Assembly: GCA_016490735.1 (NCBI GenBank)
Contig: JAEMWC010000761.1
Coordinates: 366,635 to 430,634, forward strand
DNA from: Pachyseris speciosa
Lineage: Eukaryota; Cnidaria; Anthozoa; Scleractinia; Pachyseridae
DNA: 64,000 nt
Direction of reading: 5' to 3'
Positions 56,580 through 64,000 of the stretch are shown here, one piece after another. The stretch's first letter is position 1; each line of letters starts with the position of its first letter. Made by a program: the position numbers and the translations under genes. The notes below the pieces were generated by a model, which was given only the letters and a program-made list of their open reading frames with translations, did no database searches and had not been told where the DNA came from.

Positions 56580-56607
56580 ACGAGGGGTGGAAAAATTCTG
56601 TCTCTCG

Positions 56608-56613
56608 ATATAA
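56608..56613 (+). promoter_or_regulatory. TATA-like motif before pVI-like gene
   Basis: GATATAAG ends eight bases before ACG (56621-56623), which is in frame with the gene and lies where the start codon would be expected. Confidence 0.4.
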
Positions 56614-56620
56614 GAAGGCG

Positions 56621-57339
56621 ACGGCGTATCATCCGTTCAAGCTTGCGCTGACTGACGGCCAAAAGAAAAGCCTCCAAAAGGCTTTCGCCGAGAAAGCGGC
56701 TGTGACTCTGCGCGTCAAACCCGAACAAATTGGGCATGGCGACGACCTCCTTCTGACAGCCACCCAAATCTACCGAATGAAAAAGGCAGCCAGCGAAAAG
56801 GGCGGCGCCGATGTGAAAATGAGCAAGACGCAGGTCAGCCAAACCGCACAGCGCGGCGGCAACCTTTTTTCTATGGCGCTCAGTCTGGCCCGGCCGTTGC
56901 TCGCCCCCGCGGCCAAGGCCTTGGGAATGGCCGGTCTCAGCTTCAGCACGGAAAAAATTTGAAAAAGATTTTCGGAAATGGTTTCGGCCCCCAGGAGGTG
57001 CAACTGTACAAACTCACCCAGATGATGTCCCCCGACCAGGAAAGGTTTTTGAACAAATATCTTGTCGGCAAGGGCATGGTCCGTGGTGGCGGCGCCGCGC
57101 AATACGGTGGGTTTCTTGGCATGTTGGCTTCCATCGGCATTCCTTTGGCTATCTACCTTGTCAAAAAGATGTTGGGAAGTGGGATGCAAGTGCGGTCGCG
57201 CCGCTCGGCACCCCCCCCCCGTCTGCCTCCACCCCCTCCTCCCCCCTCCAGGGGTAAAGGAATGCAAATGAGGCCTCCACCCTTCTGGGGTCGGTGGGAA
57301 GGCTGGGAGCGCCCGATGGTCGGCCGGGGAAAAAAATGA
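56621..57339 (+). pseudogene. Maverick minor virion protein (pVI/pX-like), frameshifted
   Basis: The frame contains FKLALTDGQKKSLQKAF, VTLRVKPEQIGHGDDLLLTA and VKMSKTQVSQ, then an amphipathic, Ala-rich helix (LARPLLAPAAKALG). A frame change in an A/T run near 56955 leads to the second frame ending at 57339, with a hydrophobic segment (FLGMLASIGIPLAIYLVKKM) and Pro-rich tail holding a 10-C run. The order capsid, this gene, protease is conserved in Mavericks. A membrane-active or cement protein is plausible. No ATG is seen at the expected start (ACG at 56621). Confidence 0.55.
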
Positions 57340-57788
57340 AGTTCAAGAATGTGCCCCTTTCCAATGTTAACCTTCAAAATTGGTGCAAATATCTCGACAT
57401 CCCACTCAAAGGCATCTTCTTCCGCAACGAAGCCAAACCCCTGCACCATTCACCCTGTATTATCAACCTGGATGATTTCGGAAGTTTGGGCACGCATTGG
57501 GTTTGCTGTTGGCAAGGAAACGACATGGAATATTTCGATTCCTTTGGTCTTCCGCCCCCAGACGAGTGGGAGAAGGAAAAGCGAAAGTTGGGCCACAAAA
57601 CCTTTCTTCAGAATGACAACTAAATCCAGTGGGTTGGAAGTGTGAGGTGTGGGTACTTCTGCTTGCTTTTCCTCAACGAACGCAACAAAGGCATGAGTTA
57701 CAAGGACCTTCTCAAGATGTTCTCCCCCGATGTTCACCACAACGAACGAGTTGTGAAAAATTATTTTCTTGATATAACCAATCGTTGA
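57336..57788 (+). pseudogene. Adenain/Ulp1-type maturation protease, one nonsense codon
   Basis: The ATG overlaps the stop of the previous gene (ATGA). NLQNWCKYLDIPLKGIF leads to GTHWVCCWQ with the catalytic His and EYFDSFG with the catalytic Asp. A TAA at 57621-57623 interrupts the frame, which then continues in phase with the oxyanion-hole Gln (IQ) and VRCGYFCLLFLNER with the catalytic Cys, to the stop at 57788. Order His-Asp-Gln-Cys is that of adenovirus-type proteases that cleave capsid precursors. The stop removes the Cys, so this copy is inactive unless readthrough occurs. Confidence 0.8.
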
Positions 57789-57789
57789 T

Positions 57790-58208
57790 TGGTATTGTGT
57801 GAAGGATAAGCGCAGAACCCCGAATGTGCCGGGGTCTGAAACAGTTGTTACAACCAAAAACGGGAGAAAGATGGGAAAAGCCAAGTGCGCAGTTTGTGGG
57901 ATAACGGAAACAAAGTTTTTGCCAGTGGGGGGAACAACCGCAAAGAAACCAAGACAACCCCGGAAAAAAAAACCAACAAAGTTGGGAAACTAGTGGGGCC
58001 CTCTCATGCAGAGGGCTCTGATGTTTTAACTGATCTTGCAGGTACTGCGCTCGACTTTACTTTGCAACATGGGATTCCCGATCTCGGAGGTCGAGGAATT
58101 CCTGTCCCCTTTCCCTTCGTTGATTTCAAAAAATTGTGGGATGTCGTTTCTGACCCCAAACTTTTCAAAGGCCCTGGGTTTCTGCAAAAGAGGGGCGGGC
58201 GATGGTAG
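57790..58208 (+). pseudogene. Zinc-ribbon protein (DUF5679-like), frameshifted
   Basis: The first part contains YCVKDKRRTPN, then TTKNGRKMGKAKCAVCGITE, a layout like the small zinc ribbon DUF5679, although one cysteine of the first CxxC is Asp here. No ATG is at the expected start; a GATATAAC motif lies at 57770. After a frame change near 57975 the frame continues to 58208 with a neutral domain (TDLAGTALDFTLQHGIPDLG). Its stop overlaps the next ATG. The two parts may once have been separate genes. Confidence 0.4.
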
Positions 58209-58851
58209 CTGAATACAAACGCCAATACGCGGAATATAAGAGACAAGGAGGATCCCGCAGCTACGGCTCCAGGGTGAAATGGAAGGGTTATGGGAGAGGT
58301 TTTGGGAGCCTGTTTGATCCCCGGTTCGTTTCGCCAGGTGTGCTGGTTCCCAAGTTCGCAACTGACACAAAGTTTTTGAAAGCTTTCGGCAAAGCCATCC
58401 CACAACACCGTGGCTTCGCGGATGGTTTCAAGAAAAACCTGCGCAACTACTATGGAACAAGAGTTGACGTTCACACACTGATTGGGAAACTGCCGGCGCC
58501 GAAGGGGGGTTGGACCCTGCCCGGCCACCACTACCCTGGACCTTACAATCCCTTGCACCATCAGCTGAGTTTTGACCCCGAAACGGGTGAGATCTTGGAA
58601 GTATTTCAGAAACCGACCGGCTCCACCGATGCGGTGGCAATGCAACATGATGTGGATTACAGCAGTTGTGGTTTTCGCGCAAAGAAGTACGGCGAGAACG
58701 AAAAAAATGCAAGCATGTTGCTGACCGAAAAATGGTCAAAGCGCTTGACGCAATTCCCTGGGGGAAAAGACAATGGGGCCACGCGTTAGCCCGAAACGCG
58801 ATTAATACGAAAGAGAAACTTGGTTTGGGAGTATCAGACCGTCATTCTTAA
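58202..58851 (+). pseudogene. Phospholipase A2-domain virion protein, frameshifted
   Basis: The ATG at 58202 overlaps the upstream stop. A basic Tyr/Arg/Gly-rich N-terminus leads to HHYPGPYNPL, the calcium-loop-like segment, and to AMQHDVDYSSCG, with the His-Asp pair of the PLA2 active helix. A one-base change in an A-run near 58705 separates this from the frame ending 58851, with CKHVADRKMVKALD (the second helix, with Asp) and INTKEKLGLG. Such domains occur in parvovirus VP1 and in adintovirus proteins, where they help virions leave endosomes. It is broken here. Confidence 0.7.
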
Positions 58852-59038
58852 GTTCATTCACGACTCGCTGAAATTCGTCTCGGACCTCTTCTTCAAGAGT
58901 TTTGGGCCATCCTTGTATTTTGCTTGCGATGGGCACCACCCACCAATATAATGAGTGAAAAAAAAAATCTTTCCCACAGCTCGGGTGGCAGTTGGTTTAT
59001 TCGCTCGCAAAGAGACATCGCTTTGTGTGTGCAGAAGT
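58852..59038. other. Gap between convergent genes
   Basis: No frame is supported; an A-run of ten lies at 58958-58967. Confidence 0.4.
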
Positions 59039-59320
59039 TTAATTGACTGTGTCATAAAACCCTTCATCAGTCAAACATTGGTCCATGAATGCTTTTTCTT
59101 CTGCAGGAAGAGAGTAAGCCACCATCAAACAACAATAGGCGCATTCGTCAATAAATTTGTCGTCGCCTGTTTTCTTTATGTATTGCCAGGGAGACGTGTC
59201 CTGCTTCAATAATTCCCGCACATGGCGGATATAAATTCTGTGGGGGGAATCGATGTTTTTCTTTTTCACCAGCCATTTGCTTATCTCTGTTATCAGAGCT
59301 TGCCTTACATTGCACCGCAA
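59039..59320 (-). CDS. Uncharacterised 93-residue protein
   Basis: Helical, with LITEISKWLVKKKNIDS, YIRHVRELLKQDTSPWQYIK, an ECAYCCLMVAY segment and an acidic end. No ATG at the start (TTG 59320 only); the open frame extends back to about 59362. Unrecognised. Confidence 0.35.
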   Translation of the reverse strand: MRCNVRQALITEISKWLVKKKNIDSPHRIYIRHVRELLKQDTSPWQYIKKTGDDKFIDECAYCCLMVAYSLPAEEKAFMDQCLTDEGFYDTVN

Positions 59321-59392
59321 CAGGTCGGCCGCTATGTATACAACAGTTTCACTTTTCTCTAATTAGCTTTCACGTCGCTCCGGCTGTCAAGT

Positions 59393-59998
59393 TCAAAACC
59401 ACCTCCGGCTGAAAGGTTTCTTTTTCTTCTTGTTCCAGCCTTGCCTCGAGAGTAGCTTCTTCCCCTCCAAGTGCCAACAGAACAGCCCCAGCCAATTCCA
59501 AACCCCAAACCATTCATCCCACACCCGAGCGGGAGGATCATCCCTGTCAACCCAAAAGGGTGGAGGGGCTCCGGTTCTGAGACAGACGTCGTCCTCGTTG
59601 CAGCCGGTGCATTTCCAACAACGGTCAGAATCGAAATTTTCGGGAACCAAGTAGCGAACCGGAATGAGGTTTCCCTCCTCGCGGGGTGGAGAACATAATG
59701 GCAATGGAAGAAGAGGAGGGGGTAGTGGTTCAAGTGGCTGTGGAAGACATGGGGGGATCGGCGCAAGGTATAACCGCATAATTTCTTCCTTCGTTTTTTG
59801 TTGTCTCTGAGGAATCGCGCGGGGGCAGGCACTGATAGTCGCTTTTTGTGTGGGGTCGGCCGCTTCAAATGGACGACCCCGGTGCTTGGTTGGTTTTTGT
59901 TTTTGGCTTTGTTGCTTTGGTTTGGGTGTTGTTTGCTGTTGTTTGGTGTTATGTTTTGGGTGGTTTGTATTCAGAGTAGTAGGAAGTGAGTCGCACAA
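59393..59998 (-). CDS. Uncharacterised protein whose frame starts inside the right TIR
   Basis: 201 residues from ATG 59998. The first ~45 (Thr/Asn/Lys/Gln-rich) are coded by the TIR and resemble the frame leaving the left TIR at 42705. The rest has a Pro/Leu-rich stretch, a cysteine motif CWKCTGCNEDDVC, a Trp-rich segment (VWDEWFGVWNWLGLFCW) and a Lys-rich tail. An internal Met near 59777 could be the true start. No function is recognised. Confidence 0.35.
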   Translation of the reverse strand: MCDSLPTTLNTNHPKHNTKQQQTTPKPKQQSQKQKPTKHRGRPFEAADPTQKATISACPRAIPQRQQKTKEEIMRLYLAPIPPCLPQPLEPLPPPLLPLPLCSPPREEGNLIPVRYLVPENFDSDRCWKCTGCNEDDVCLRTGAPPPFWVDRDDPPARVWDEWFGVWNWLGLFCWHLEGKKLLSRQGWNKKKKKPFSRRWF

Positions 59999-60085
59999 AT
60001 AAAACCGGAGCGCAGTACCCCGACGAGCAAGGCGAGGAGGGGTACTGCGCGGAGGTGGTATTTGTGCGACTCACTTCCTACTACT
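59863..60085 (-). repeat. Right terminal inverted repeat of Maverick 2
   Basis: Counterpart of 42618-42829. Confidence 0.95.
59975..60085. repeat. Terminal hairpin of right TIR (111 bp)
   Basis: Outer arms 59975-60001 and 60059-60085; inner stem 60010-60021 with 60039-60050. It has the same orientation as the left hairpin when both are read inward, with one substitution in the loop. Confidence 0.95.
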
Positions 60086-60090
60086 AAAGG
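60086..60090. repeat. Target-site duplication of Maverick 2, right (AAAGG)
   Basis: Matches 42613-42617. Confidence 0.8.
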
Positions 60091-63055
60091 TAATGGCTTA
60101 TGTTTTTCACCCGGAGTTTATCGATAAAAACCAATGAGAAAGGTTTTGTTTACAAATGCAAATTAATCTTGTGTAACCTCACTTGTTCACTTGTAAACCA
60201 AAGTTGAAATATATTTTTGACAAAAAGGTTTCAAATAATGAGAGAGTTTGCAACTTCATTTGAAGAAATATCGCCACGAGAACTAAACAAATGTCTTCAG
60301 AAATTTCATCTGTCGGCGAGAAAACGGGCGGCTTGTTGTTTCAGTCCTTTGCGCGCAGGAAAATATTGCAATCGTTGAATTAAAATCAATTTTTTTTGTG
60401 GTGTATATTATCGCACTGTTTTAGTATATACTAAAACAACTATTCACCTCAGCGTCAGTGGATAGCGGTGGATATATTGTCACGCACAAAGTTTTTGTCG
60501 GCTAATTATCCAGCTTGTGCGGTATATACTAAAACAATTATTCACCTCAGTGTCGGTGAATAATTGTTAACTATCACACAAATGTGAGAGTGAATAGTAT
60601 ATCAAAGTTGGTAAGAAATGATACGCGACAGATGCATAAGGGCTTTCAAACTTCACGTCGCCCCCAAGGGTCTCGTGTAACCAGTATAGCAAAACAACGA
60701 CTCATTCAACAAAAACAAACACTTTTGGTACATTCCCCTCTTAATCTTCCTACCTACCAACTTCACCACTCTCCTTGCTACTCCGTCCCCGTTCATGAAC
60801 ATGTGCTGAACATGTAGTTTTGGCCAACGTCACCCTCGCAACTCTCTCGCTCGTCGCACCTTGTCTAGCGTCTAATACTTGATTTCCGTTGCTTATTGCT
60901 CAAGTTTCGCGGCTATGTATAATAACAAAATAGTTTTAGCCAAATTAAAAAAATGCAAACAAATACCGTACATAACATGAAGGTATCAGTTCGCTCACCA
61001 AAGGACCTTGCGGATAAAGTCGCTCAGCTTCATCGTGCTAAAGATAATGGAGAATGGAAAACTCGCTAAAAGTGTATGAGAGAGTTTCAACTTTAAACGA
61101 GGCATACTAACCCATTTATTTGAGCAACTTATTTCTGTTGCATGGAGCGGTCTCTGGCTCTCTGCATATAGTGAGTGGAATGATAGAGATGATGATGATG
61201 ATGATGATAATGCTAATGATGATTGTAATGACGAAACTTTATTAACGTGTCGGTAACGTGTAGCTGTCGGCAGCTTGGTCCCGGCCTTTATTTGAACTCG
61301 GCGTTTAATCAGGGTCCGGCGACCGGCGTTTATTAATGGAGTGCAATAAAGGAGGTCTTGAAGTCCCTATTACTGTTCGATATCGCAACACCACTGCCCT
61401 GTTGTAAACACGAAACAGTCCCTACATTTTGCAAAAAGGGTACTGACTTGTTGGGTCGACTGTGTAAGTGCGTATGGGCCGGTTACACATCCAATGTTCG
61501 ATGCGCGCTAGCTAGCAATGCGACTTCTCTAAACTTTGAAGACAAAAGTCGCTTCTGTAGACGTGGCATCACGAGAGAGTGTCGAGAGTCGGCTGTATAT
61601 TTATGAACAACAACAATAACGATAACGATAAAGATAACGGTAACGGTAACGGTAACGGTAACGGTAACAATAAACAATAACAATAGAAAAAGCCAGTTGT
61701 TATTAGATTTTAATGCGTTTTTTTTCTTCTTTCAAGTTCACAGCTGTGAAAATGCATATGAGCTTGAAAGTCTCTAGGAAAGTGCCTTCTTTACGAACGA
61801 CTAGCGAGGTTTGAGATTTGTTGTTCTTGCATGTCCTGGATGATCCCATGTCAAATCTCTTTGAGCAACTTTTGTCGTCTTAAACAGGTTGAGGTGACAA
61901 AAAGGGGAGACAACAATTTTGCGCCTACGTACTGACATTTCCTAGCATTTTCTATATTACAAACAAAGATGGGCCACATTTTTTCTAGCAAACGTCTTAC
62001 ACTAACTCTGCTCCCCATCAAATCATAACCAGTCCCAGAGGTAAAACTTAAAAAGTGATAGAAACCTTTTTCCGCCGACAAATGAAGAAAATATTACAAA
62101 ATAACGACTCCGAAAAACATCTTGCTAACTTAAAATATAAGTATAAGCAAGAAATGCACAGGGAATATGCGTAATATTTCGGTTCTTATTACAAGACTAT
62201 TATCAAACGTATGACTAAGATGGTACAAAGCGTTGAACTTATAGGAAGGTGTGAGACACATTACTTATTACTCGTGCCTAAAAGGCGACGAGTCTAGGAT
62301 TCGGCTCTGTTCTTTTTTTTTTTTCTTTTCTAGTCTTCCCAGCACACGTGTCCATCACGCACCACAGCACACCGAAGGATTTAACAGGAGATCGGTCATC
62401 TTCACTTGAGTCACGTTTCGCACGAAAAAGTGACAAGCCGCGGGAAACTGCACGAAAGCTCGAAAGATATTTTCAAAGCAAACCTTGGATTATTTTTCAT
62501 TTATTTCTGCAAGAGATGCTTCGATGAGTAATTTCGACGGTTTGTCTGTCCACATCTCGAATCCTAAACCGTTCCATCTGTTCCATAAGGTTTTCTTTCC
62601 CAATAATAAACTATATTAAATAAACTATATTCTCCTCAATGGCTATCAGGCTAAGTAAATATAGCGTAGCGCTCGTCATAAACCGCTTTTGATGCAGATG
62701 ATCCCAGGTTCGAACTGCTGTCGAGGTAATTTTCACGAGATTTTTTTTCGTTTCTCTCTTTATTGCTTTGTCTTTTTTGTTTTTTTACAATATTGCTATT
62801 GTTATTAATAGTTGACCTGTAAATCAATTCGGAAGTTTTAAAGGGATATATGTTGACAAGGTACAAACAAATAGATTCGAACGTCATGATAAGCGCAATG
62901 CGTCCGATGTAAAGGGGACAGACAGACTTCTCTTTTTCTCCTGTTTCCCGCCAACTAAGCGATATACTGTATAATAATGTAGTTTTGCAGGCACGAGTTT
63001 AGGCTAATTGTGGCCTCTTGTTACAACAAGAATGCAAAAAAAAAAAAAGCAGAGA
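60091..63055. other. Non-coding with simple repeats
   Basis: No gene is supported. A ~40-bp unit (AGTATATACTAAAACAACTA, then TTCACCTCAGCGTCAGTG) occurs at 60423-60462 and 60520-60560. (GAT)n lies at 61187-61213 and (AACGGT)n-like repeats at 61614-61680. Confidence 0.55.
61614..61680. repeat. (AACGGT)n / (AACGAT)n hexamer repeat
   Basis: Six exact AACGGT-type units flanked by AACGAT and AACAAT variants. Confidence 0.9.
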
Positions 63056-63282
63056 AAAATGTAAGAAAAGTACAACAAAAATATAAGCTACCAAAATTAT
63101 AATTTTAAATTTTAAAGCTAAAGCAATACAAGTTATTTTGGTTCATTTATTTCACACTATTTACATAAAATAGTGTGAAATAAATGAACCAATGAACCAA
63201 AATAACTTGTATTGCTTTAGCTTTAAAATTTAAAATTATAATTTTGGTAGCTTATATTTTTGTTGTACTTTTCTTACATTTT
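63056..63282. repeat. 227-bp near-perfect palindrome
   Basis: Arms of about 105-110 bp pair without mismatch (AAAATGTAAGAAAAGTACAA at the outside, TAGTGTGAAATAAATGAACC near the centre). The only difference is an 8-bp extra copy (AATGAACC) in the right arm. The centre is TTTACATAAAA. Confidence 0.95.
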
Positions 63283-63289
63283 ATTTAGC

Positions 63290-63803
63290 GGGTTTGATGC
63301 CATAATTCAACTTAGGTTTGTACTCCTTAATTAGTAACAATTCCAAGAAACATAACTGGTTATAAATATTGTTACAAGCAATAATTACTACGTTGTTAAA
63401 ATAGTTTGGTGAGCATGCGATGTAAAATTGGCTACGTTGGCTTTGTTGTTAATACACACAGGTAGATTATTCAGAGAAAACAAAAACTTTAATGCCTCAC
63501 AACCGTGCAGGTGCTGAAACATGGCAGAATGATGATCAAAACCGTGTTCATCCATTCGCACTCTGAGACACTGTCGGTCTTGCCTATGTATTCAACATTA
63601 CAAACTGGGCATGTCAATTTATAAATCACATAAGATTTGAGATACGTAGGAGTGGGATCTTTGTTTGCGCAAAACGATGAAAGTTTCTTAGTTTGATAGA
63701 AAATTTTGAAACGAACAGGCTCAATAAAACAACGCTTCAATTTCCGTACCAGCCTGTTATGATTAAATCTCCAATGTGGCCTGCATAAGGCAAACGAAGC
63801 CAA
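63290..63803 (-). pseudogene. Penelope-like element: end of RT and GIY-YIG endonuclease
   Basis: The frame from 63803 contains FKIFYQTKKLSSFCANKDPT, then YVIYKLTCPVCNVEYIGKT, the GIY-YIG signature with the CxxC typical of Penelope-like nucleases. A one-base deletion near 63565 separates it from the downstream frame with LRVRMDEHG and, at about 63300-63350, the C-terminal LLIKEYKPKLNYG block. The stop lies next to the palindrome at 63056-63282. It is less related to the 25.8-kb fragment than expected of the same subfamily. Confidence 0.7.
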
Positions 63804-64000
63804 ATAATTTTGCTGGTGTCAGTGTTAGAAGATCTAGGTTCAGAGCCTCTCGACATGAAATGAAATGGAATGAAATGATAGCTCCCATAACTATAAAGTA
63901 AAGCTGATTATTATAGCGAAGCCACTCTCCTAAGAAAAGTGGGGATATACAGTCTAACCTTTCTTTGCGACCACCTCCCGTAAGCGATCATTTTCTAGCT
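63804..64000. other. No gene recognised
   Basis: Probably the decayed upstream part of the Penelope-like element. Confidence 0.35.

Larger units (their letters stand above)
42618..60085. mobile_element. Complete Maverick/Polinton (adintovirus-like) element, 17.5 kb, degenerate
   Basis: The element has inverted termini of ~212 bp (42618-42829) and ~223 bp (59863-60085), starting with AG as known for Polintons, and a 5-6 bp target duplication. Inside are PolB, integrase, packaging ATPase, protease, major and minor capsid proteins, and accessory virion proteins: the full set of an adintovirus. GC content is clearly higher than in the flanks. Nearly all genes carry frameshifts or stops, and two foreign insertions (50106-51058 and about 51237-51489) lie in the fibre gene. 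It is therefore an old integrated copy, unless many homopolymer indels are assembly errors. Confidence 0.95.

Noticed and set aside
60966..61070. Short frame starting MKVSVRSPKDLADK
   Set aside because: About 30 residues with no supporting context.
61614..61680. Hexamer array considered as interstitial telomere or CRISPR-like repeat
   Set aside because: The unit AACGGT is not TTAGGG and there are no spacers; it is a simple repeat.
62640..62745. Possible second tRNA-like sequence with GGTTCGAACTGC
   Set aside because: The acceptor stem and D-arm cannot be paired convincingly.
1..64000. Bacterial or free giant-virus origin of the window
   Set aside because: Low coding density, spliceable exons, SINEs and many retroelement types show eukaryotic nuclear DNA.

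Overview
The window looks like repeat-rich nuclear DNA of an anthozoan cnidarian, most likely a stony coral. The evidence is the set of decayed eukaryotic mobile elements: two Maverick/Polinton (adintovirus-like) elements, a Helitron/Helentron helicase-endonuclease remnant, DIRS-type gag fragments, a MULE-like transposase, a Crypton-type tyrosine recombinase, Penelope-like GIY-YIG endonucleases, CR1/L2-like 3' ends and tRNA-derived SINEs. The taxon call rests on remembered repeat-family style, not on a search. I found no convincing single-copy host gene. 

Region 1 (1-5.5 kb) is the right part of an AT-rich Maverick cut by the window edge. It holds the C-terminus of a chromodomain integrase, a BRO-N/nuclease fusion, a small AT-hook zinc-finger protein and a protein-primed type B DNA polymerase with one frameshift. 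All genes point the same way, and two of them share an upstream motif. 

Region 2 (5.5-42.6 kb) is a graveyard of smaller elements. It contains foldbacks, a tRNA-like sequence, a Pif1-helicase/EEP-endonuclease remnant, four related RPA-like OB-fold/zinc-finger pseudogenes (about 9.1-10.1, 15.7-17.6, 19.3-19.6 and 24.7-25.6 kb), two DIRS gag-like fragments, MULE-like and Crypton-like fragments, and a Penelope-like fragment bounded by inverted repeats with a hammerhead-like core. It also has a duplicated 1.2-kb block with an internal deletion, and an 823-bp terminal-inverted-repeat transposon with a perfect 10-bp target duplication. 

Region 3 (42,618-60,085) is a complete 17.5-kb Maverick with clear edges: ~215-bp terminal inverted repeats, each ending in a 111-bp self-complementary hairpin, and a 5-6 bp target duplication. 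It is visibly GC-richer than its surroundings. Its gene set is virus-like: PolB, retroviral-type integrase, tandem zinc-ribbon protein, small Cys-rich protein, hydrophobic protein, a long collagen plus repeat fibre, A32-like packaging ATPase, a scaffold-like protein, penton-like minor capsid protein, basic protein, double-jelly-roll major capsid protein, a pVI-like virion protein, adenain-like protease, a zinc-ribbon protein and a phospholipase A2 protein. Replication and integration genes lie on the left and morphogenesis genes on the right. Almost every gene carries small indels, often at homopolymers, and the fibre gene is split by a TTAA-flanked DNA transposon and by a SINE. Most genes have a TATA-like motif only a few bases before the start codon. 

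Region 4 (60.1-64 kb) holds simple repeats, a 227-bp near-perfect palindrome, and a second Penelope-like GIY-YIG fragment on the minus strand ending next to that palindrome.
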